Source of the DNA: Rhodoplanes serenus
Lineage (GTDB): Bacteria; Pseudomonadota; Alphaproteobacteria; Rhizobiales; Xanthobacteraceae
DNA length: 58,763 nucleotides
Assembly: GCA_945893145.1 (NCBI GenBank)
Contig: CAMDDZ010000029.1
Location: 1 to 58,763 of the forward strand
Direction of reading: 5' to 3'
Below are positions 44,336 to 52,049 of this stretch, piece by piece; the stretch's first letter is position 1; each line of letters starts with the position of its first letter. Below the pieces are notes generated by a model. The model was given only the letters and a program-made list of their open reading frames with translations, was not told the DNA's origin and did no database searches. The position numbers and the translations under genes are program-made.

Positions 44336-45160
44336 CTAACCCTTCACCACTTTCACCATGCCCCAACGCTGCACGGTGACGCGCTCAAGCGTGCCGAACA
44401 CCAGCCGCTCGAACGCAAAGCCGATGGCGCCGATCACCGCGAGCGAGGCGATCATCATGTCGGCATTGAGGAACTCCTTGGCGTCGAAGATCACCCAGCC
44501 GAGCCCCCAGTCGGAGGCGGCAAGAAATTCCGCGCCGATCACGGCGATCCAGGCGCGCAGGAAGGCCTGCCGCAAGCCCGTGATGATGAAGGGCGAGGCG
44601 CCCGGCATGATCACCTTCCAGAACAGCGCGTTCTCCTCCGCGCCCATCGCGCCAGCGGCGCGCAACCACAGCGGATTGACCGCGCGCACGCCCGCCCAGG
44701 TGTTGAGCAGCATCGGGAACAGCGCGGCGTAGAACACGATCAGGATGGCGACCGTGTTGCCAAGCCCGAACCACAGGATGAACACCGGCACCCAGGCGAG
44801 CGAAGGTATCGGCATCAGCGCGCTGGTCAGCGGCATGAAGAAATGTTCGATCGGCTTGAAGCGGCCCATCAGGATGCCGAGCGGCAGGCCGACGGCGACG
44901 GCGAGCATCATGCCGAGCAGCACGCGATAGAGCGTACTGGCGGCGTGCACGATCAATGTACCGTCAATCAGGTTCGCGAGCAGCGTGCTGCCGATCTTGG
45001 ACAGCGGTGGCATCAACACCGGCGGGAAATATGCGCTGCGGGCGACTGCCTCATAGAGCAGCGCCGCCACCACCAGCGTGGCTGCCGTGCGAAACATCGA
45101 GCGCATCCGCGGCGAGAACACGCGCGCGGTGTTGGGGTTCTGTGTCGTGATTGCGCTCAC
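44336..45160 (-). CDS. ABC transporter permease, SsuC/TauC-like
   Basis: A 274-residue inner-membrane protein with about six helices and the EAA-type loop AAGAMGAEENALFWKVIMPGASPFIITGLRQAFLRA. The start is taken as GTG at 45160, which overlaps the TGA stop of the upstream permease (GTGA); an open extension to 45361 lies within that permease. Predicted length equals that of its neighbour. No ATPase or binding protein is encoded beside it. The following enoyl-CoA hydratase gene begins five bases after its stop. Confidence 0.92.
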   Translation of the reverse strand: MSAITTQNPNTARVFSPRMRSMFRTAATLVVAALLYEAVARSAYFPPVLMPPLSKIGSTLLANLIDGTLIVHAASTLYRVLLGMMLAVAVGLPLGILMGRFKPIEHFFMPLTSALMPIPSLAWVPVFILWFGLGNTVAILIVFYAALFPMLLNTWAGVRAVNPLWLRAAGAMGAEENALFWKVIMPGASPFIITGLRQAFLRAWIAVIGAEFLAASDWGLGWVIFDAKEFLNADMMIASLAVIGAIGFAFERLVFGTLERVTVQRWGMVKVVKG

Positions 45161-45981
45161 GTCATCATCCCCCAGCGCCGCACGGTAAAGCGCTCGATCC
45201 GCTGGAACACCAGCTTCTCCAGCGCCAAGCCAACTGCGCCGATCACAACGACGCCGGCCAGCATCACGTCGGTGTTGAGAAATTCGCGCGCGCCGAAAAT
45301 CATCCAGCCGAGGCCCCAGGGCACGGCAGCCAGCATCTCGATACCGACCAGCGTGCGCCAAGCTTGCGCTAATCCGAGCCGCAGACCGGTGAGGATGTAG
45401 GGCAGCGCGCCCGGCACGATCACTTTAACGAACAGCCGGCGGTCGTCGGCGCCCATCGCCTGCGCCGAGCGCACCCACACCTCTTTCACGGCTTTCACAC
45501 CGGTCCAGGTGTTGAAGATGATCGGAAACAGCGACACGAAGGCGACCAGCAGCACGGCCGGCATATTGCCGAGGCCGAACCAGAGCAGAAACAGCGGCGC
45601 CCAGGCGATGCCGGGGATCGGCGCCAGGATGCTGACCAGCGGCAGGCCGATGTCCTCCATCCGCCGCGAGCGGCCCATCAGGATGCCGATGGCGACGCCG
45701 ACCAATGCGGACAGCCCGAAGCCGGCGACCAGCCGCAATATGGTGTCGAGCGCGTGATGCGGCAGGATGCCGCTCAGGGTAAGCCGCACCAGGGCGGCGC
45801 CGACCGTTTCCAGCGATGGAAACAGCTTGGGCGGGAACACGCCGGCCCGCGCGGTGATTTCCCACAGCAGTGCCACCACCAGGAACGGAAACGCGGTGCG
45901 CGCCGCAACGCGCCAGCGCGATTCCGGTTGGGCCGCGCCGGTGAGCAGGATCGGGGCGGAATGGGCGGGAATGTCCGACAT
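45157..45981 (-). CDS. ABC transporter permease, SsuC/TauC-like
   Basis: A 274-residue inner-membrane protein: helix 1 at TAFPFLVVALLWEITARAGVFPP, and an EAA loop AQAMGADDRRLFVKVIVPGALPYILTGLRLGLAQAW. Its C-terminal end RIERFTVRRWGMMT is nearly repeated in the next gene (RVTVQRWGMVKVV), which points to duplication. I chose the ATG at 45981 (MSDIPAHSAPILL) over the frame's extension to 46086, which overlaps the divergent region. It opens the permease-permease-hydratase operon and is head-to-head with the second MetE-like gene across 171 bases. Confidence 0.92.
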   Translation of the reverse strand: MSDIPAHSAPILLTGAAQPESRWRVAARTAFPFLVVALLWEITARAGVFPPKLFPSLETVGAALVRLTLSGILPHHALDTILRLVAGFGLSALVGVAIGILMGRSRRMEDIGLPLVSILAPIPGIAWAPLFLLWFGLGNMPAVLLVAFVSLFPIIFNTWTGVKAVKEVWVRSAQAMGADDRRLFVKVIVPGALPYILTGLRLGLAQAWRTLVGIEMLAAVPWGLGWMIFGAREFLNTDVMLAGVVVIGAVGLALEKLVFQRIERFTVRRWGMMT

Positions 45982-46059
45982 GAGGGCAGGATAGGGTGAT
46001 TGGGCAAACGCGGACAAGGCACCCTCGTGTCTCGTTTCACTCGTCCGGGGCATGTCGCA

Positions 46060-46077
46060 AATGGGCGAGCGCCCATT
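46060..46077. promoter_or_regulatory. 18-bp perfect palindrome in divergent promoter region (possible operator)
   Basis: AATGGGCGAGCGCCCATT is an inverted repeat with eight-base arms around AG, located midway between the ABC permease start (45981) and the MetE-like start (46153). Such a site could bind a dimeric regulator controlling both operons. No regulator gene is adjacent, and the sequence could also form an RNA hairpin in either leader. Confidence 0.4.
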
Positions 46078-46152
46078 GCAACGCACGCTCTTTCAATTCG
46101 ATCGAGCGGTCGCTTATGCTTCACCCACAAAATTCCAGGGAGGAATGCCGAC

Positions 46153-47340
46153 ATGTATCGCGCGACCAAGGGCATCATTTTGCCGACCACCATCACCGGC
46201 TCGCTGCCGCGGCCGAGCTGGTACACCGAAAATCTCGGCACGCGCCATTTCCTTGAGGCGATGGTCAGCCGCCGCTTCCGCGAGCAATACGAAGACGCGG
46301 TGACGTGCTTCATCCGCGATCAGGAATTGGCCGGCCTCGATATCGTCACCGACGGCGATGCTCATTTCGATGATGACGTTGGCGGCCAAAGCTGGACCGC
46401 CTATCCGCCGAACCACATGACCGGGCTGAGTGTTGGCCATCCGGTGCCGACACCGGCCGGCCGCGGTGGCATCTGGTTCCCGCGCGGGCACATCCTGCAC
46501 GACTATCTGGAGTCGCGCGTCATGCCGGTCGTTACCGGCCCGATCAAGCGCGGCAATCTGCAATACACCGCGATGTGGAAGACCGCGCAGCGCATCACCG
46601 AGAAGCCGGTGAAATGGGGCTCGGTGTCGGCGGAGATCGTCACCTTCGCGTTGCAGGACCGGCACTACAAAAGCGTGCCCGACCGCATGTTCGCGATCGC
46701 GGATGCCTTCAACGAGGAATATCACGAACTCGCCGATGCCGGTTGCCCGGTCATCCAGATCGAAGAGCCGCAGATTCACTTGCTCGCGGTGCGCAACATC
46801 GTGGACTCGGTCATCAACCCGAAGCTGATGGCGGAAGTCTTCAACCGCACCGTGAAGGGCCTGCGCGCCAAGACCGAAGTCTGGGCGCACTCGTGCTGGG
46901 GCAATCCGTCGGCGCAGCGCATGTTCGGAACGGTGCAGACCTATAAGCCGGCGCTAGAAACCTACAACACGGTCGATGCCGACGTGATCACGTTCGAGTC
47001 TTCGGCCTCCGGCGGCATCGATCTCGAAGCCATCGGCAAGACCATCACCGAGAAAAAGATCTGCATCGGCGTGATCGACCACCACACCTTGCAGGTCGAG
47101 CGGCCCGAGGATGTCGCCGCCCAAATCCGCGCGGCGCTTAAGTACATTCCGGCCGAACGTCTGGTCATTTCGACCGACTGCGGCATGGGCCGCGAGGGCA
47201 TGAGCCGCCGCCACGCCTTCTACAAAACGGTGTCGATCGTGCTCGGCACCAACATGGTGCGCAAGGAGCTGGGCGCGCCGGAGGCGAAGATTCTGGCGGC
47301 CGACGAGCGCTATTCGCTGGTGGTCGCGCCGAAAACGTAA
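46153..47340 (+). CDS. MetE C-terminal-like zinc thiol-alkyltransferase family protein (copy 2)
   Basis: A 395-residue paralogue of the 42387 gene: TTITGSLPRPSWY, AGLDIVTDGDAHFDDD, VIQIEEPQIH, and the zinc ligands H246-C248 in AHSCWG and C343 in STDCGMGR. The extra length lies in the first half (WFPRGHILHDYLESRVM). No N-terminal MetE domain is present, so methionine synthesis with folate is unlikely. GGGAGGA precedes the ATG at 46153. It opens a plus-strand run continuing with an NAD-dependent dehydrogenase, an HpaB-like monooxygenase and a TRAP system, so a catabolic methyl- or alkyl-transfer is a better guess than biosynthesis. Confidence 0.9.
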   Translation: MYRATKGIILPTTITGSLPRPSWYTENLGTRHFLEAMVSRRFREQYEDAVTCFIRDQELAGLDIVTDGDAHFDDDVGGQSWTAYPPNHMTGLSVGHPVPTPAGRGGIWFPRGHILHDYLESRVMPVVTGPIKRGNLQYTAMWKTAQRITEKPVKWGSVSAEIVTFALQDRHYKSVPDRMFAIADAFNEEYHELADAGCPVIQIEEPQIHLLAVRNIVDSVINPKLMAEVFNRTVKGLRAKTEVWAHSCWGNPSAQRMFGTVQTYKPALETYNTVDADVITFESSASGGIDLEAIGKTITEKKICIGVIDHHTLQVERPEDVAAQIRAALKYIPAERLVISTDCGMGREGMSRRHAFYKTVSIVLGTNMVRKELGAPEAKILAADERYSLVVAPKT

Positions 47341-47363
47341 CCGCCCGCGCAAAGCCGCCGGAG

Positions 47364-47400
47364 CCCGCTTCACCTCTCCCAAACGGAGAGGCGAAGCGGG
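47364..47400 (+). promoter_or_regulatory. 16-bp hairpin directly upstream of the SAF-dehydrogenase start
   Basis: CCCGCTTCACCTCTCC (47364-47379) pairs with GGAGAGGCGAAGCGGG (47385-47400), one G-T wobble, five-base loop. The ATG at 47402 follows one base later, and the only purine-rich ribosome-binding sequence (GGAGAGG) is inside the stem. There is no U-run. Either translation starts at the second ATG (47417), or this hairpin limits translation of the dehydrogenase. Similar palindromes occur as repeats in related genomes. Confidence 0.55.
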
Positions 47401-47401
47401 T

Positions 47402-48769
47402 ATGCTGCGTCTCATGAACCTTCACGCGCTCCTCCTCGAACGCCAGTCCCAAAACCGCCCCGTCACGGTGGGTCTGATCGGCGCCGGCAAATTCGGCACC
47501 ATGTTCCTGTCGCAAGCCCGGCTGACTAAGGGCCTGCATGTGGTCGCGGTGGCCGATCTCAATGTGGCGCGCGCCCGGAGCCAGCTCGCGACCGCCGGTT
47601 GGCCGGCGGAGCAGTTTGCCGCGGCCTCGCTGGGCGACGCGCTCAAGCAGCGCACCACCCATGTCACCGACAATGCGGAGGCGCTGATCGCTTGTCCCGG
47701 CGTCGAAGTGATCGTCGAGGCGACCGGAATTCCGGAGGCCGGCATCCTTCATGCGATCAAGACGATCGAACACGGCAAGCATATCGTCATGGTCAACGTC
47801 GAGGCTGACGCGGTCGCCGGCCCGCTGCTCGCCCGCAAGGCCAGGGCGGCAGGCGTGGTCTATAGCCTCGCCTGGGGCGATCAGCCGGCGCTGATTTGTG
47901 AGCACGTCGATTGGGCGCGCGCGGCGGGCTTTAAAGTCATCGCGGCCGGGAAGGGAACCCGCTACGAGCCGCACTATCATCGGTCCAACCCGGACAATGT
48001 TTGGGACATTCTCGACAAGTACCTCAACATCACCGACCGCACGTCGATCAATCCGAAGATGTTCAACTCGTTCGTCGATGGCACCAAGTCCGGCATCGAG
48101 ATGACGGCGGTGTGCAACGCGACCGGCCTTTTGCCGCAGAGCGATGGCTTGGGCTTTCCCCCCGCGACGCGGTTCGAGCTTGCGGATGTGTGCAAGCCGA
48201 AAAGCGCAGGCGGCACATTGGAGAGCGAGGGCGTTACTGAAGTCACATCCTCGGTCTATCGTGACGGCAAGGACGTGCCGCACCATCTCGCGCTCGGCAC
48301 CTACGTGGTGATCGAAGGCGAGACCGAATATGCGCGGCGCTGCTTCAAGGAATACGCCATGTTGCCGGACCGCAGCGGCAGGTACGCGGCGCTCTACCGG
48401 CCGATCCATATGATCGGGCTCGAGCTCGGGATTTCGGTCGCGAGCGCGGCCTTGCGCAGGGAGCCGACCGGTGCGCCGACCGGCTTCCGATCGGACGTGG
48501 TGGCGACCGCGAAAAAAGATCTCAAGCAGGGCGAGATGCTGGACGGCGAAGGCGGTTTCTGCGTCTGGGGCAAGCAGACGCCGGCCGCTCGCTCGCTCGA
48601 TGAGGGCTATTTCCCACTCGGGCTATCGCAGAACGTCAAACTCAGGCGCGAAGTCAGGGAAGGCGAGCAACTGAAATGGTCGGATGTCGTCTACGATCCA
48701 AACGATTTCGCGGTGCGGGTGCGCCGCGAGATGGAAGCGGCCTTCGCGCGTCCGAACGTTTCCGCTTAA
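47402..48769 (+). CDS. NAD(P)-dependent oxidoreductase with homoserine-dehydrogenase-like fold and C-terminal SAF domain
   Basis: A 455-residue protein. The Rossmann loop is VTVGLIGAGKFGTMFLSQA (about 21-39); EVIVEATGIPEAG and HIVMVNVEAD follow, then an AWGDQPALI segment. The C-terminal region from about residue 370 (VVATAKKDLKQGEMLDGEGG) is a SAF-type domain. Proteins with this pair of domains are poorly characterised sugar-acid or hydroxyacid oxidoreductases. The start is uncertain: ATG at 47402 or 47417. It sits 61 bases after the MetE-like gene and ten bases before the HpaB-like gene. I cannot name the substrate. Confidence 0.88.
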   Translation: MLRLMNLHALLLERQSQNRPVTVGLIGAGKFGTMFLSQARLTKGLHVVAVADLNVARARSQLATAGWPAEQFAAASLGDALKQRTTHVTDNAEALIACPGVEVIVEATGIPEAGILHAIKTIEHGKHIVMVNVEADAVAGPLLARKARAAGVVYSLAWGDQPALICEHVDWARAAGFKVIAAGKGTRYEPHYHRSNPDNVWDILDKYLNITDRTSINPKMFNSFVDGTKSGIEMTAVCNATGLLPQSDGLGFPPATRFELADVCKPKSAGGTLESEGVTEVTSSVYRDGKDVPHHLALGTYVVIEGETEYARRCFKEYAMLPDRSGRYAALYRPIHMIGLELGISVASAALRREPTGAPTGFRSDVVATAKKDLKQGEMLDGEGGFCVWGKQTPAARSLDEGYFPLGLSQNVKLRREVREGEQLKWSDVVYDPNDFAVRVRREMEAAFARPNVSA

Positions 48770-48779
48770 GGCTTCCGTC

Positions 48780-50243
48780 ATGTTGATGACCGGGCGCGAG
48801 TATCTCGAAAGCATCCGCGACGGCCGCCGTATCTACATCGGCGATGAACTGGTCGAGGACGCCACCACACATCCGGCGTTCCGCAACGCGGCGCATTCGT
48901 TTGCGATGATCTATGACCGCAAGCGTGCGGCCGAGAACCGCGACGTGATGACCGTCGAGGAGGGCGGCGAAACGTTCTCGGCCTATTTCCTGCTACCACG
49001 CACGCGCGAGGATTTGCACCGGCGGTTCGAAACGCATCGCCGCATTGCGTCGTGGACGCACGGCTTGCTCGGCCGCTCGCCGGACAATTTCCCGAGCTAC
49101 GTCAGCGGCCTGGTGATGGACCCGGCCATGTTCGACCGCATCCGTCCGGGCTTCGGCGACAACATCCGCAATTATTACCAGCACATGCGGTCGAACGACA
49201 TTTTCGCCTCCCACACCGTGACCAATCCGCAGGGCTGGCGCGCCGCGGCCGACGGACCAAAGCGCACGCCGCCGACCTTGCGCGTTATCGCCGAGGACGA
49301 CCGCGGCGTCACCATCAACGGGCTGAAGATGCTCGGCACCGCATCGGTGTTCTGCCACGAAACCTGGTGCGGCAACCTGCAGCCGGTCGCGCCGGGACAA
49401 GAGAAAGAATCTATCACCTGCGCGGTGCCGCTGAATGCGCCGGGCGTCAGTATCTGGGCGCGCAAGCCTTACGAGCGCTACGCGGAAAGCGAGTTCGATA
49501 ATCCGCTGGCCGCGCGCTTCGACGAAACCGACAGCGCGGTGCTGTTCGAGAACGTGAATGTGCCGTGGGAACGCGTGTTCTGTCACGACAACGTCGAGAT
49601 GAGCCGCGCGATCTACATGCGGACGCCGGGCCACGCCATGGCGAACCATCAGGCCAACGTCCGCTTCCTGGAAAAGCTCAATCTGATCGTCGGCGTTGCC
49701 ATGAAGCTCGCCGAGATGAACAACGTGCGCCAGATCCCGGCGGTGCAATTTACGCTCGGGCGGCTCGCCGCGATGCAGGCGACGCTCGAAGGCCTAATCC
49801 TGGGTCAGATCAACGCGGGCGAAGAGCAGATGCCCGGCTATCACACGGTCAACCGGCGCTATGTCTATGCCGCACTGCATTGGTGCACCAACCACCATTC
49901 GGAAATTTGCGACACGGTGCGGGAGCTGATGGGCGCCGGCGTGTTCCAGATGCCGGCCGACGAGTCGGTGCTGCACGATCCCAAGCTACGCGAGACTTTC
50001 GAGACCTATTGGTCGGTGCCCGGACAATCCGCCAAGGATCGCATGAAGCTGTTTCGCCTGGCCTGGGACCTGCTCGGATCGGATTTCGCCGGGCGTCACA
50101 TGCAATATGAGAAATTCTACGCCGGCCCCGGCTTCGTCATGAATAGCTACAGCTATCAATCCGCGCCATGGCAGGATTGGTCCGGGCAGGTGGACGATCT
50201 GATGGCGAGCTACGACGCGGCGCCAGACAAGCCGCGCCAGTGA
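48780..50243 (+). CDS. 4-hydroxyphenylacetate 3-monooxygenase (HpaB)-type flavin-dependent oxygenase
   Basis: A protein of about 487 residues with the HpaB pattern: MLMTGREYLESIRDGRRIYI at the start, RASW/RIASWTHGLLGRSPDNFPSYV, TNPQGWRA, RVIAEDDRGVTINGLKMLGTAS, and a C-terminal GSDFAGRHMQYEKFYAG. The enzyme uses FADH2 supplied by a separate reductase (HpaC), which is absent from the window, to hydroxylate phenols. Starts at 48780 and 48786 are both possible; an extension to 48684 overlaps the dehydrogenase. It could act on a phenolic acid taken up by the TRAP transporter encoded next. Confidence 0.93.
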   Translation: MLMTGREYLESIRDGRRIYIGDELVEDATTHPAFRNAAHSFAMIYDRKRAAENRDVMTVEEGGETFSAYFLLPRTREDLHRRFETHRRIASWTHGLLGRSPDNFPSYVSGLVMDPAMFDRIRPGFGDNIRNYYQHMRSNDIFASHTVTNPQGWRAAADGPKRTPPTLRVIAEDDRGVTINGLKMLGTASVFCHETWCGNLQPVAPGQEKESITCAVPLNAPGVSIWARKPYERYAESEFDNPLAARFDETDSAVLFENVNVPWERVFCHDNVEMSRAIYMRTPGHAMANHQANVRFLEKLNLIVGVAMKLAEMNNVRQIPAVQFTLGRLAAMQATLEGLILGQINAGEEQMPGYHTVNRRYVYAALHWCTNHHSEICDTVRELMGAGVFQMPADESVLHDPKLRETFETYWSVPGQSAKDRMKLFRLAWDLLGSDFAGRHMQYEKFYAGPGFVMNSYSYQSAPWQDWSGQVDDLMASYDAAPDKPRQ

Positions 50244-50403
50244 GCTATCCTTGCGGCGCCGGGCCGCATGACGAGCGCGGCTGTTGCGATCTTTTCGGGC
50301 TGGCTGCCGCGGCGCTCCTATGCCATCCTTTTGCGCGCTGCTGACAGATCAAAGCAGGGAAGGACGGGCGCGGGCTGACGCCTGTTGCTATCGGGAGGGA
50401 AGA

Positions 50404-51429
50404 ATGACGACCAGACACCACATGTGGCTCGACGCGATGGTGGCCGTTCTGGCCTGCGTGCTGCTGCCGCTCGGATTCGCATCCGATGCGCAAGCGCAGC
50501 AGACCTTCGTGATGAAGCTCAGCACCGCGACGCTGAACGACACCCAGCACGAATATCTTAAGCGCCTCGCCGCTGCGGTTGAGAAGGACTCGGGCGGCCG
50601 CATCAAGGGCGAGGTCTATCCTGCAAGCCAGCTCGGCCCGATCCCGCGTCAGATCGAGGGTGTGCAGTTCGGCTCGATCCAGGGCTGGATGGGCCCCCCG
50701 GAATTCCTGGTGGGCGTCGACGTGCGTTACGAGTCGTTGAGCGCGCCCGGCCTGCTCAGCAGCCCGGCGCAGGCCTACAAGCTCATCGCCGATCCGGCCG
50801 TGCAGAAGATGCTGTTCGGCCTCGGCGACGCCAAGGGCCTGGAAGGCATCGGCCTCGCGCCGATCGGTCCCTCGTCCATCGCGGTGCGCAAGGAAGTGAA
50901 GACGCTCGCCGATCTGAAGGGCATGAAAATCCGCGTGCTTGCCTCACCGTTCCAGCTGGAGCTGATCCGCCGTATGGACGCCTCGCCGGTGGCGATGACG
51001 CTGGCCGATGTGCTGCCCGGCTTGCAGCAGGGCACCATCGACGCCGCGCTTGGCGTCATCACAGTGTGGACGCCGTTCCAGTATCAGGACGCGGCCAAAC
51101 ACGTGATTAACAACGACCAGCCTTACATCAGCTCCATCTTCGTTCTGAGCAAGCGCTGGATGGCTACATTGCCGCCGGACCTTCAGAAAATCGTCCGCGA
51201 CAACGCCACCAAGCTCAATGCGGAAATCGTGCCGTTCGTGCAGGAGTTCTTCACCAAGCAAACTGATCTCTGGAAGAGCAGGGGCGGCCTGATCATCGAG
51301 CCGCCGGCTGCGGAAAAGGCTGCCGTTGCGGCAAAAATCTCGACGATCGCGCAGGACCTGTCGAAGGACAAACCGGAGCTCGCGGCCGCCGTGAAGGTCA
51401 TGTTCGACTCCGCCGCGCGCCACAAGTAG
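50404..51429 (+). CDS. dctP: TRAP transporter substrate-binding protein (DctP family)
   Basis: A 341-residue secreted receptor: signal peptide ending near AQAQ, then TFVMKLSTATLNDTQHEYLKRLAAAVEKDSGGRIKGEVYPASQLG, which is the DctP start. The conserved arginine region LKGMKIRVLASPFQLEL contacts the carboxylate of the ligand in this family, and LQQGTIDAALGVI is also typical. GGGAGG precedes the ATG at 50404; an ORF extension to 50284 is non-coding in character. With the two following genes it forms a sodium-driven importer for an organic acid. A strong hairpin separates it from dctQ. Confidence 0.94.
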   Translation: MTTRHHMWLDAMVAVLACVLLPLGFASDAQAQQTFVMKLSTATLNDTQHEYLKRLAAAVEKDSGGRIKGEVYPASQLGPIPRQIEGVQFGSIQGWMGPPEFLVGVDVRYESLSAPGLLSSPAQAYKLIADPAVQKMLFGLGDAKGLEGIGLAPIGPSSIAVRKEVKTLADLKGMKIRVLASPFQLELIRRMDASPVAMTLADVLPGLQQGTIDAALGVITVWTPFQYQDAAKHVINNDQPYISSIFVLSKRWMATLPPDLQKIVRDNATKLNAEIVPFVQEFFTKQTDLWKSRGGLIIEPPAAEKAAVAAKISTIAQDLSKDKPELAAAVKVMFDSAARHK

Positions 51430-51442
51430 CCATGTATCATCA

Positions 51443-51478
51443 CCCGCGCGCGGCTGTGCCGGCCGCGCGCGGGCTTTT
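51443..51478 (+). terminator. Strong hairpin with short T-run between dctP and dctQ
   Basis: CCCGCGCGCGGC (51443-51454) pairs perfectly with GCCGCGCGCGGG (51462-51473) around a seven-base loop, followed by CTTTT. It lies within the TRAP operon, 13 bases after dctP. This is a likely partial terminator or stabilising 3' end that gives more receptor than membrane protein, a known device in transport operons. Confidence 0.75.
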
Positions 51479-51531
51479 CCTGCCGGGCTACGCGACCGTC
51501 AAAAAGGGAACGCACGTCCGCGTTTTTTGCA

Positions 51532-52035
51532 ATGACTGACGTGGTGTTGCGCGGCGTGCGCGGATTTGTTTCGTGTCTGCGAGTGTTGGGCGCGCTTCTT
51601 CTTCTCGCGAGCGTCGCAATCAATTTCAGCAACGTCATCGGCCGTTACTTCTTCAGCGCTTCCATCCATTGGGCGGAGGAGGCGATGCTTTTCCTTATGG
51701 TCGGCTGTGTGTTTTTGGGTAATGGCGTGGTCGCCTGGTCCGGCCGGCAGATCAGGATGGACGTGATCATCGGCATGATGCCCAGAAGGCTCCGCGAAGC
51801 GCTGGACCTGTTTTCGGAGCTGCTCTTCATCGTCACCGCGCTGATGATCGTTGTCTTCTCCTGGCCGGTGATCCGAGACCTGTGGGCCTTCGATCAGCGC
51901 AGCCAGTCGGCCGATGTGCCGATGGTGCTGCCGCAGGCCATGGTGCCGATCGGACTGTCGATCATGGTGTTCCTGGTGGTGGTTCGCCTGCTCACCGGCG
52001 GCGATACCGGCGCCTCTCGCAACCCGGGCCATTGA
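51532..52035 (+). CDS. dctQ: TRAP transporter small membrane subunit (DctQ family)
   Basis: A 167-residue inner-membrane protein with four hydrophobic helices: LRVLGALLLLASVAINFSNVIGRYFF, EAMLFLMVGCVFLGNGVVAW, LLFIVTALMIVVFSWPVI and MVPIGLSIMVFLVVVRLL. The SIHWAEEAMLFLM segment is the usual DctQ motif. It lies between dctP and dctM and ends at 52035, just before the large permease. The ATG at 51532 has no strong ribosome site, so translation may depend on the leader created by the hairpin at 51443. Confidence 0.93.
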   Translation: MTDVVLRGVRGFVSCLRVLGALLLLASVAINFSNVIGRYFFSASIHWAEEAMLFLMVGCVFLGNGVVAWSGRQIRMDVIIGMMPRRLREALDLFSELLFIVTALMIVVFSWPVIRDLWAFDQRSQSADVPMVLPQAMVPIGLSIMVFLVVVRLLTGGDTGASRNPGH

Positions 52036-52049
52036 GCGGCAACGCGTCC

